Shown here: positions 55,437 to 64,000 of the stretch, piece by piece
How positions within the stretch are numbered: position 1 is the first letter of the stretch
Layout: every line of letters begins with the position of its first letter
Program-made: the position numbers and the translations under genes
Assembly (NCBI GenBank): GCA_024236195.1
Contig: JACKKZ010000005.1
Span: forward strand, 248,001 to 312,000
DNA from: Sphingomonadaceae bacterium
Lineage (GTDB): Bacteria; Pseudomonadota; Alphaproteobacteria; Sphingomonadales; Sphingomonadaceae
DNA length: 64,000 nt
Direction of reading: 5' to 3'
Notes under the pieces: model-generated
The model's database searches: none
Seen by the model: the letters and a program-made list of their open reading frames with translations, nothing else
Told to the model about the DNA's origin: nothing

Positions 55437-58289
55437 TTACTTGGATTTGCGGGTCTTGCGCGGGCGAGCCGTGCGACTGGTGGACTTCAGCGTCTTGCCG
55501 CCATCGCTCAGGCCCAGCGCCATTTCGACCAGCGCTTCCTGCTGCTTGAGGTGGCGTGAGGCGAGGCCAGTAGCAGGTGAAGCGGCTGCATCGCGGCCAG
55601 CATAGGTCGGGCGCAGGCCCGCCTTGCCAGCGTTTTCAGCAGCCATTTCGATCTGCCGGTCAACGAAGAACCACGCGCCATTGTTGCGCGGCTCTTCCTG
55701 GCACCAGACAATCTCTTCGAGGTTCGTCATGCGCTTGATACGCGCTGCCAGCGGTTCGCCGGGGAAGGGGTAGAGCTGTTCGAGGCGGACGATGGAGACA
55801 TCCTCCAGCCCTTCCTCGTCACGCTTCTGGATCAGGTCGTATGCGACCTTGCCCGAACAGAGCACGAGGCGCTTGATCTTGCTGTCAGCAATATCCTTCG
55901 TATCGGATTTGATCCGCATGAAGTGCTGGTCACCCAGGAATTCCTCCGCGCTGCTCTTTGCCATCGGGTGGCGCAGCAGGCTCTTCGGCGTCATGATGAC
56001 CAGCGGCTTGCGGAACGGGCGCAGCATCTGGCGGCGCAGCACGTGGAAGTAATTCGCCGGGGTGGTGATGTTGCAGACCTGGATATTGTCATCCGCGCAC
56101 AGCTGCAGGAAGCGTTCGAGGCGCGCGGAGCTATGCTCCGGACCCTGACCCTCATAGCCATGCGGCAGCAGCATGACGAGGCCATTGGCGCGCAGCCATT
56201 TGGCTTCGGAAGCCGCAATATACTGGTCGATCACGATCTGCGCGCCATTGGCGAAATCGCCAAATTGCGCTTCCCACAGGACCAGCGTTTTCGGATCCGC
56301 CATGGCGAAACCATATTCGAAGCCGAGCACGCCATATTCGGACAGCGGGCTGTCATAGACCTCGAACTTGCCATGCGGCAGCTGGCACAGCGGGATGTAT
56401 TTTTCTTCGGTTTTCTGGTCGACCCACACTGCGTGGCGCTGGCTGAAGGTGCCGCGGCCGGAATCCTGGCCGGACAGGCGCACGCCGAACCCTTCGGTGA
56501 CAAGGCTGCCATAGGCCAGGGCTTCTGCGGTCGCCCAGTCAAAGCCTTCGCCGCTGGCGAACATCTCGCGCTTGGCTTCGATCACGCGGCCCAGCGTCTT
56601 GTGGATGGTGACATTGTCCGGAACGGTCGTCAGCGTACGGCCCAGGCTTTCGAACAGCTTGGGTTCGATGGCGGTGTGGACGTTGCGACGTGCGGTTTCC
56701 GGATCAGCCGGCTTGTGCAGCCCGCTCCAGCGGCCCGCGAACCAGTCGGCCTCATTGGCCTTGTAGCTCTTGGCGGCTTCGAACTCGTCGCTCAACAGCT
56801 CGTCAATTTCCTCGCGCAATTGCGTGGCATAGCCGGTGACGATCTCGCCTTCGCTGATCAGGCGCTGGGCATAGACCGAGCTGACCGGCGGATGCTGGCG
56901 GATCGCGTCATACATCAGCGGCTGAGTGAATTTCGGTTCGTCGCCTTCATTGTGGCCGAAGCGGCGATAGCACCACATGTCGATCACGATATCGCGCTTG
57001 AAGCGCTGGCGATAATCGACGGCCAGCTTGCAGGCAAAGGTTACCGCTTCCGGATCATCGCCATTCACGTGCAGGATCGGGGCCTGCACACCTTTCGCCA
57101 CGTCCGACGGATAGGGCGATCCGCGCGAGAATTTGGGCGCGGTGGTAAAGCCGATCTGGTTGTTGATGATGAAGTGGATGCAGCCGCCAATATTATAGCC
57201 ATTCACGCCGGAGAAGCCGAAGCATTCCCAGACAATCCCCTGGCCGGCAAAGGCCGCGTCGCCATGGATCAGCACGGGCAGCACCTGCTCATGCTTGTCC
57301 AGATCGTCGCGAATGGCCTGCTGCGCGCGGGTCTTGCCCAGTACCACCGGGTCCACCGTTTCCAGATGGCTGGGGTTGGGGACCAGCGACATATGCACCT
57401 TGATCCCGTCAAACTCACGGTCGGTGCTGGTGCCGAGGTGATATTTCACGTCGCCCGATCCGCCGACATCTTCCGGGTTAGCGGTGCCGCCGGAGAATTC
57501 GTGGAAGATCACCTTATAGGGCTTGGCCATCACATTGGCGAGCACGTTGAGGCGGCCACGATGGGCCATGCCGTAAATGATTTCGCGCACACCGGCTGCG
57601 CCGCCATGCTTGATGACAGCTTCCAGCGCGGGGATCATGCTCTCGCCGCCATCAAGGCCGAAGCGCTTGGTGCCGACATATTTCTTGCCGAGGAACTTCT
57701 CATATTCCTCGCCGCGGATCACGGCGGCCAGGATGGCGCGCTTGCCCTCGGGCGTGAACTGGATGACCTTGTCCTTGCCCTCGATCCGCTCCTGCAGGAA
57801 ACGGCGCTCCTCCACGTCGGAGATGTGCATATATTCGAGCGCGACATGGCCGCAGTAATTGGCGCGCAGAATGTCCACCAGCTCGCGCACGGTGGACCAT
57901 TCCAGCCCCATTGTTCCGCCCAGATAGACCGGCCGATCCAGCGCATCGCCGGTGAAGCCGTGATATTCCGGCGTCAAATCCTGCGGGAGCTCACGATGGG
58001 ACAGGCCCAGCGGGTCGAGATCCGCCGCCAGATGCCCGCGCACACGATAGGTGCGCACCAGCATCATGGCCCGGATGGAATCCGCCGCAGCCTGTTCGAT
58101 GGCCTTGGGGTCCATCGCCTTGCCCGATTTCGCCGCCGCTTTCTCCACCGCGATCTGCATCGCAGTGGGGTCCATCGAGCGGGTCAGCTCATCTTCGCTC
58201 TCGCCGCCAACCAGCGGCCAGGCGGGGTTCTGCCATGACGGCCCCGGCTGGGGGTCGTCTGGCAGGAAATCGTGCAATTCATTACCCAT
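55437..58289 (-). CDS. sucA: 2-oxoglutarate dehydrogenase E1 component
   Basis: A 950-residue thiamine-diphosphate enzyme. MAHRGRLNVLANVMAKPYKV, IHGDAAFAGQGIVWECFGFS, the diphosphate-metal region GCIHFIINNQIGFTT and YRRFGHNEGDEPKFTQPLMY mark the active site. C-terminal regions such as MLLPHGYEGQGPEHSSARLE follow. It decarboxylates 2-oxoglutarate and succinylates the E2 lipoyl group. The N-terminus begins near NELHDFLPDDPQPGP. It follows sucD after 35 bases. Confidence 0.96.
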   Translation of the reverse strand: MGNELHDFLPDDPQPGPSWQNPAWPLVGGESEDELTRSMDPTAMQIAVEKAAAKSGKAMDPKAIEQAAADSIRAMMLVRTYRVRGHLAADLDPLGLSHRELPQDLTPEYHGFTGDALDRPVYLGGTMGLEWSTVRELVDILRANYCGHVALEYMHISDVEERRFLQERIEGKDKVIQFTPEGKRAILAAVIRGEEYEKFLGKKYVGTKRFGLDGGESMIPALEAVIKHGGAAGVREIIYGMAHRGRLNVLANVMAKPYKVIFHEFSGGTANPEDVGGSGDVKYHLGTSTDREFDGIKVHMSLVPNPSHLETVDPVVLGKTRAQQAIRDDLDKHEQVLPVLIHGDAAFAGQGIVWECFGFSGVNGYNIGGCIHFIINNQIGFTTAPKFSRGSPYPSDVAKGVQAPILHVNGDDPEAVTFACKLAVDYRQRFKRDIVIDMWCYRRFGHNEGDEPKFTQPLMYDAIRQHPPVSSVYAQRLISEGEIVTGYATQLREEIDELLSDEFEAAKSYKANEADWFAGRWSGLHKPADPETARRNVHTAIEPKLFESLGRTLTTVPDNVTIHKTLGRVIEAKREMFASGEGFDWATAEALAYGSLVTEGFGVRLSGQDSGRGTFSQRHAVWVDQKTEEKYIPLCQLPHGKFEVYDSPLSEYGVLGFEYGFAMADPKTLVLWEAQFGDFANGAQIVIDQYIAASEAKWLRANGLVMLLPHGYEGQGPEHSSARLERFLQLCADDNIQVCNITTPANYFHVLRRQMLRPFRKPLVIMTPKSLLRHPMAKSSAEEFLGDQHFMRIKSDTKDIADSKIKRLVLCSGKVAYDLIQKRDEEGLEDVSIVRLEQLYPFPGEPLAARIKRMTNLEEIVWCQEEPRNNGAWFFVDRQIEMAAENAGKAGLRPTYAGRDAAASPATGLASRHLKQQEALVEMALGLSDGGKTLKSTSRTARPRKTRKSK

Positions 58290-58324
58290 GGTGGGCTCCC
58301 GGGGAGGAAGGATTGGGGACTCGA

Positions 58325-59215
58325 TCAGGCGAGTTCTTTAAGCAAAGCGTCCAAAGTCGTGCCAAGTTCCGAAGGCGAGGGCGAAACGCGGATGCCCGCG
58401 CTTTCCATCGCTTCGATCTTGTCTTCCGCGCCGCCCTGGCCGCCGGAGACGATAGCACCGGCGTGGCCCATGCGGCGGCCCGGAGGCGCCGTGCGGCCTG
58501 CGATGAAGCCGACCATCGGCTTGGAACGGCCACGCTTCGCTTCGTCCTTGATGAACTGTGCGGCTTCTTCTTCTGCCGAACCGCCGATTTCACCGATCAT
58601 GATGATCGACTTGGTTTCGTCGTCCGCCAGGAACAGTTCCAGCACGTCAATGAAGTTGGTGCCGTTGACCGGGTCACCGCCAATGCCGACAGCCGTGGTC
58701 TGGCCGAGGCCGACTGCGGTGGTCTGGTGCACGGCTTCATAGGTCAGCGTGCCCGAGCGGGAGACAACGCCGACGCTGCCCTTCTTGAAGATGGAGCCGG
58801 GCATGATGCCGATCTTGCACTCATCGGGGGTCAGCACGCCGGGGCAGTTCGGTCCGATTAACCGGCTCTTGGAACCCTGCAGCGCGCGCTTCACCCGCAC
58901 CATGTCAAGCACCGGAACACCTTCAGTGATGGCCACGATCAGTTCGATCTCCGCATCAATCGCTTCGAGGATCGAATCCGCTGCAAAGGGCGGCGGCACA
59001 TAGATGCACGAAGCAGTCGCGCCAGTCGCGGCCTTGGCTTCAGCGACAGTATTGAAATTGGGCAGGCCGATATGCTCCGTGCCGCCCTTGCCGGGGGTCA
59101 CACCCGCAACCATCTGCGTGCCATAGGCCAGCGCCTGCTCGGTGTGGAAGGTGCCGGTGGCACCGGTCATACCCTGAGTGATGACTTTGGTGTTCTTGTT
59201 TACGAGGATGGACAT
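58325..59215 (-). CDS. sucD: Succinyl-CoA synthetase alpha subunit
   Basis: A 296-residue protein. [20 protein letters not shown] begins the CoA-binding fold, [19 protein letters not shown] and the phosphohistidine in [20 protein letters not shown] are conserved. It needs SucC, the beta subunit, which is not in this window. Its start abuts the stop of the lipoprotein gene upstream. Confidence 0.95.
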   Translation of the reverse strand: MSILVNKNTKVITQGMTGATGTFHTEQALAYGTQMVAGVTPGKGGTEHIGLPNFNTVAEAKAATGATASCIYVPPPFAADSILEAIDAEIELIVAITEGVPVLDMVRVKRALQGSKSRLIGPNCPGVLTPDECKIGIMPGSIFKKGSVGVVSRSGTLTYEAVHQTTAVGLGQTTAVGIGGDPVNGTNFIDVLELFLADDETKSIIMIGEIGGSAEEEAAQFIKDEAKRGRSKPMVGFIAGRTAPPGRRMGHAGAIVSGGQGGAEDKIEAMESAGIRVSPSPSELGTTLDALLKELA

Positions 59216-60702
<1,487 letters not shown>

Positions 60703-61005
60703 GAATTTTTGCACGCAAAGGCGCGAAGGCGCGAAGAAGAATGCGGCTTCGCCGGTCTATTGTTCACGCAGAGGCGCGGAGACGCGGAGATTGTGGCGCC
60801 GGGATGCAGCCAGCAGGATTGATCGCGAAGGCCCTTGAGAAACACAAGGTCAGATTTGGGGAGCGCCTGCTGCCGCAGGCATGATATCCTTGCGCCTTCG
60901 CGAGAGAACCTCCGGCACAAAGCGATGAAGAGCGGGATTTGACGCAGTCAAATGCCATCCCGCTCTAGAGGTCAACTTCCCCGCGTCTCCGCGTCTCCGC
61001 GTGAT
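60703..61005. repeat. Large intergenic repeat, copy E of the GGCGCGAAGGCGC family
   Basis: GCACGCAAAGGCGCGAAGGC (60711) and TTCACGCAGAGGCGCGGAGA (60764) form the left half; CTGCTGCCGCAGGC (60868), CCTTGCGCCTTCGCGAGAG (60890) and CGCGTCTCCGCGTCTCCGCG (60983) form the right half. The core carries GGCGCCGGGATGCAGCCAGC. It fills most of the mdh-GGDEF gap, the longest copy in the window. Confidence 0.75.
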
Positions 61006-61048
61006 TGATTGCTGATGCAGATATTGCGCAGCGACGTGAAGCTAAGCC

Positions 61049-63025
61049 TCAGCCCACCTTACGCAGCGGGTTGTCGCCTTCGCGTTCCTGCGCCAGCAAC
61101 ATCGCGGCGAGGTAATCCGGCACGGCGCGGCTGAAGTAATAGCCCTGGCCCAGCGTACAGCCGAGGTCGCGCACGCTGCGCACCTGCTCGATCGTCTCGA
61201 TCCCTTCGGCGACGATGTCCATGCCCAGCCGCGCGCCCATTTCGGCCACAGCGTGGATGATCGCTTCGCTTTTCTTGTTGGCGCTGTCACCCGACACGAA
61301 GCTGCGATCGACCTTGATCTTTTTGAAGGGGAACTTGTTGATATAGCCGAGCGAGGAATAGCCCGTGCCGAAATCATCCATCGCGAAGCGGACGCCCTTG
61401 GACGAGAGCTCTTCGATGAACTTGCCGGTCACATCGCTGTCGTCGAGGAACAGGCTTTCGGTTACTTCCAGCTCCAGCCGGCTTGGGTCCAGCTGCGCCT
61501 CGCGCAGGGCGTTGAGGATGCCAAGCGCAGCGCCCGGCGCCTTGATCTGCAAGGGCGAAAGATTGACGGCAATGGTCACATCTTCCGGCCATTGTGCGCA
61601 GGCCTTGGCCGCCTGTGCGGTAATCCAGTTGCCCAGCGTGATGATGACGCCGGTCTCTTCTGCCACGGGGATGAATTCATCCGGGCGCAATTCGCCCTTT
61701 TCCGGGTGGAACCAGCGCACCAGTGCTTCGAAAGTGCGAATTCGGCCGCTTTCGAGGTCAACAATCGGCTGGAAGAAGATCGACAGCTCGTCCTTCTGGA
61801 TCGCAGCGCGCAGTTCGGCTTCGATTTCCTTGCGGCGCACCAGGTTGCGCGTCATCACCGGGGTAAAGAAACTGGCCTGATTCCGGCCATTGATCTTGGC
61901 ATGATAGAGCGCAAGGTCAGATGCCTGCATCAGCTCGTTCAGGTCTTGGGCATCCTCTGGCATCAGCGCGATGCCCATGGAACAGCCGACGCTGATCCGC
62001 TCTTCATTCACGTAATAGGGGCGGTTGATTTCTTCCTGCACCAGCCCGGCCAGCATTTCGCAATCCGCGCGGTGCTTGACTTCTGTCACCACGATGAATT
62101 CATCGCCGCCAAAGCGGGCGATCATTGCATTTTCGGGGACTTGCTCCGTCAAGCGCTCCGCAACCTGGCGCAACAATTCGTCACCGACAGTATGGCCAAG
62201 GATGTCGTTCACTTCCTTGAAACGGTCGAGGTCCATCCAGAACATTGCGAGCATCTGGTCATCGGTGCGCTTGGCCATGATATCGGCCAATTGGTGATCG
62301 AGCCCGGCGCGATTGGCGAGACCGGTGACGACGTCCGTGCGGGCGAGAATTTTCATCTTCTCAGCCAATTCTGCACTCTTCTCCGCAGACGCAATCGAAT
62401 CGCGCAGCACCCGGTGCACATTGAGCGTGATGGATGCCATGGCCGGAAACAGTAGTACGAGGTTCACGATCAAAGCGGCATGGACAATCGGTGAATTGCC
62501 GAGCAGGGCCGCAAGCAGGATCGGAGCCACCACCAGCGCCAGCTGGCCCAGCGCAATGGTCGGGCTGCCGGCATTGCGGGCACAGATGCCGATGCCATAG
62601 CCCAGCGCATTGGCCATCATCAGCACTTCCACTGCAGCGCCAACATCGTGAACCATGGCGATGGCACAGATCGCACCGATCAGGAATGCGTAGCTGAAGG
62701 CACCAATTTCATAAATGATTTCAAGCTTGCGTGTGCTGGTGCCGGTATCATCCGGCGACAGGCCGAATGCAGCGGTGACGCGCGCCACGGCGACAAAGGT
62801 CAGCGCGATACAGGCATAGAACAGGATGGGCATGCCGCTGACCGCTGCGGTGATCGCGCTGGAGACGATCCCGTTGACGGCACCAATGGCAAGGGAGGTC
62901 GGCTGCGTGTACAAAGTGCGCACCAGCAATCGGCGCACACGTTCGCTCAGCGCATCGCTGCGCTTGCGAATGAACAGCTGTTTGAGACCGATGGTAATTA
63001 TGGTCTGCTCCTCAGTGACCCGCAC
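61049..63025 (-). CDS. Membrane-anchored GGDEF-EAL cyclic-di-GMP enzyme
   Basis: A 658-residue protein (GTG start at 63025). The first ~210 residues contain several membrane helices (MASE-like). The GGDEF domain (~230-390) has the intact RFGGDEF but no RxxD inhibitory site five residues before it. The EAL domain (~400-650) keeps FEALVRW, ELEVTESLF, MDDFGTGYSSLGYI, KIKVDRSFV and VAEGIET, the metal and substrate residues. Both activities appear possible; net synthesis or breakdown of c-di-GMP cannot be told from sequence. Confidence 0.9.
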   Translation of the reverse strand: MRVTEEQTIITIGLKQLFIRKRSDALSERVRRLLVRTLYTQPTSLAIGAVNGIVSSAITAAVSGMPILFYACIALTFVAVARVTAAFGLSPDDTGTSTRKLEIIYEIGAFSYAFLIGAICAIAMVHDVGAAVEVLMMANALGYGIGICARNAGSPTIALGQLALVVAPILLAALLGNSPIVHAALIVNLVLLFPAMASITLNVHRVLRDSIASAEKSAELAEKMKILARTDVVTGLANRAGLDHQLADIMAKRTDDQMLAMFWMDLDRFKEVNDILGHTVGDELLRQVAERLTEQVPENAMIARFGGDEFIVVTEVKHRADCEMLAGLVQEEINRPYYVNEERISVGCSMGIALMPEDAQDLNELMQASDLALYHAKINGRNQASFFTPVMTRNLVRRKEIEAELRAAIQKDELSIFFQPIVDLESGRIRTFEALVRWFHPEKGELRPDEFIPVAEETGVIITLGNWITAQAAKACAQWPEDVTIAVNLSPLQIKAPGAALGILNALREAQLDPSRLELEVTESLFLDDSDVTGKFIEELSSKGVRFAMDDFGTGYSSLGYINKFPFKKIKVDRSFVSGDSANKKSEAIIHAVAEMGARLGMDIVAEGIETIEQVRSVRDLGCTLGQGYYFSRAVPDYLAAMLLAQEREGDNPLRKVG

Positions 63026-63134
63026 AGGGGGCTAGAGCAGAGGTGGTCACTTTTTGGTTAACGGCCTGTTTGCCATTACCACGCGCAGCACAACCGGCCC
63101 GGCGCAAGGCCAAGGGCGGTGCAGGCCGGCGCGG

Positions 63135-63449
63135 TCAGCGCCGGGCCTGGCTATCGGTTTCCCGTTCCAGCCGGTTAGCCAGCCGCCGGTCGAGCGTACG
63201 GCAAACGCCCAGCCACCAGTCATAGCGTTCCCGGTCGCCGGTGAAGAATGCCTGCTTGGCCTGCATCCGCGCTTCCTGCGCTGCGCCCAGCCCATGTTCG
63301 GCAAAGTGGCGCAGGGCAGCATAAAGCAGCCGGTCGTCTTGCCCGTGGCCGTCATTGTCGTTTGCCGGGCAAGCGAACACCCCGCGCGTCATGGCACGGC
63401 TGAGCGGGCTTGAGCCTGGCGTACGGGAAGCGGCAAAATTGACCGGCAT
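63135..63449 (-). CDS. Small hypothetical protein
   Basis: A 104-residue protein starting at the ATG at 63449, ten bases after GAGGAAAG; an internal Met at residue 20 (MTRGVFACPANDNDG) is an alternative. It has LLYAALRHFAEHGLGAAQEA and AFFTGDRERYDWWLGVCRTL, likely two amphipathic helices, and ends in Arg-rich QARR. No membrane segment or signal peptide. Family not recognised; the ANDND box is commonly seen in sphingomonad small proteins, as far as I recall. Confidence 0.55.
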   Translation of the reverse strand: MPVNFAASRTPGSSPLSRAMTRGVFACPANDNDGHGQDDRLLYAALRHFAEHGLGAAQEARMQAKQAFFTGDRERYDWWLGVCRTLDRRLANRLERETDSQARR

Positions 63450-63582
63450 GCGGGACTTTCCTCAACGGGATATAACAGCGAGAAGCCCCTTCTAGACGGG
63501 GCCCCCTAAGGCTTGGTTCTGCGACAAGGTTGACGGGAATTAACGCTGTTTTTGCAGCGAATTCAGCAGGCTGGGAATGGCG

Positions 63583-64000
63583 CTATTTCGCCTTTGCAGG
63601 GTCTGCGATCCAGCGGCCGGAATTGGCATATTCAGCCTTCACATTGCTGGCTTCGGGCAGGTCCTCTGCCGTGAACAGCGCATCACCGCCGCGCGCCTGA
63701 ACGGCGGCGCTATAGGTGGGCGGCGGGGCCGGGCGAGCCGGACCATGGCTGGCTACGGCTTTCATGCGCGCATCCTCAAAGGCGCGGGCCAGCGCCAGCG
63801 GATCAGTGGCGGCGGCACTTTCCACCACGGCACTGCGCGGCTTGGGCGCGGCGAGCGGCTCGCCCCCGCGATAGGCGGAGCTGAAAGCCCCTGATTTGCC
63901 TGCTGCGCCGCGCCAGCGATAGAAAGTGTGCAGGCCGATCGTGCCGACATTGTCGAGGCTGGAGGCCCAGTAAGGCATCACATAGGTTGCATGGTAATGG
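63583..64000 (-). CDS. SleB-family cell-wall hydrolase, C-terminal part (cut by window edge)
   Basis: The frame continues past the right edge: the last visible codons read HYHATYVMPYWASS followed by DNVGTIGLHTFYRW, the C-terminal end of the Hydrolase_2 (SleB) domain, an N-acetylmuramyl hydrolase or lytic enzyme of peptidoglycan. After it comes an ~85-residue Ala/Pro-rich tail. N-terminus and catalytic Glu lie outside the window. Confidence 0.75.
   Translation of the reverse strand, partial: HYHATYVMPYWASSLDNVGTIGLHTFYRWRGAAGKSGAFSSAYRGGEPLAAPKPRSAVVESAAATDPLALARAFEDARMKAVASHGPARPAPPPTYSAAVQARGGDALFTAEDLPEASNVKAEYANSGRWIADPAKAK

Noticed and set aside
55923..58238. A 771-codon plus-strand open frame antisense to sucA
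   Set aside because: Shadow of a high-GC gene: the minus strand encodes full-length SucA with all motifs, while this frame has no recognisable domain and the Ala/Arg/Gly/His bias expected of antisense codons.

Overview
The window is a high-GC alphaproteobacterial chromosome segment, most likely Sphingomonadales and probably close to Erythrobacter/Altererythrobacter. This rests on several things: the str-S10-spc-alpha ribosomal gene order, the sphingomonad-type ribosomal proteins (an RGG-rich N-terminal extension on S5, an Ala/Glu-rich tail on L3, Arg at S12 position 88), the mdh-sucD-sucA-sucB-lpdA layout, and many intergenic palindromes. The species assignment is inference. No rRNA, tRNA, CRISPR array or intact transposon was seen.

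Layout. 1-8.8 kb is housekeeping and envelope: a TspO fragment, ubiK, recO-leuB, a GT2-GtrA polyprenyl-phosphate glycosyltransferase with a DUF2238 membrane protein, a convergent PMT-type glycosyltransferase, and metZ. 8.85-11.9 kb is a translationally coupled biotin operon, bioF-bioD-bioA, without bioB. 11.9-15.7 kb, on the minus strand, holds three Tad-type pseudopilin/TadG genes with no secretion ATPase nearby, plus a small membrane protein. 15.9-20.2 kb has an S9 peptidase, apaG, a LysR regulator and a terminase-small-subunit-like gene. 20.7-22.6 kb is a visibly lower-GC cassette: an unknown 208-aa protein, an XRE-ImmA/IrrE metallopeptidase and a 54-aa zinc-ribbon protein.

23.0-46.7 kb is the ribosomal superoperon on the plus strand: rpsL-rpsG-fusA-tuf, then rpsJ through rpsQ (S10), rplN through secY-adk (spc), and rpsM-rpsK-rpoA-rplQ (alpha). 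Most genes overlap or sit within 60 bases of each other. The long gaps are informative. There is a promoter and attenuator-like hairpin before rpsJ. There is a 267-base structured spacer between rpsJ and rplC with two mutually exclusive pairings. Palindromic repeats lie between rpsL/rpsG, rpmD/rplO and rpoA/rplQ. The alpha genes are separated from adk by four unrelated genes (SRPBCC protein, gdhA, a lipoprotein, an atypical SDR); rpmJ and infA are absent here.

46.7-52.5 kb contains a secreted helical protein, a second S9 peptidase (prolyl oligopeptidase type), two tandem paralogous exported proteins, a TRIC/UPF0126 channel and a VOC protein. 52.7-60.5 kb is the minus-strand TCA cluster mdh-lipoprotein-sucD-sucA-sucB-lpdA, which supplies the 2-oxoglutarate dehydrogenase complex, the succinyl-CoA synthetase alpha subunit and malate dehydrogenase; sucC is missing. 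61.0-64.0 kb has a membrane GGDEF-EAL protein, a small unknown protein and the C-terminal part of a SleB-type cell-wall hydrolase.

Between genes runs a family of dispersed large inverted repeats built from units like GGCGCGAAGGCGC (near 0.7, 2.7, 8.2, 19.2, 20.5 and 60.8 kb), plus several shorter palindromes. The candidates most worth following are the XRE-ImmA cassette and the two RNA leaders of the S10 operon.
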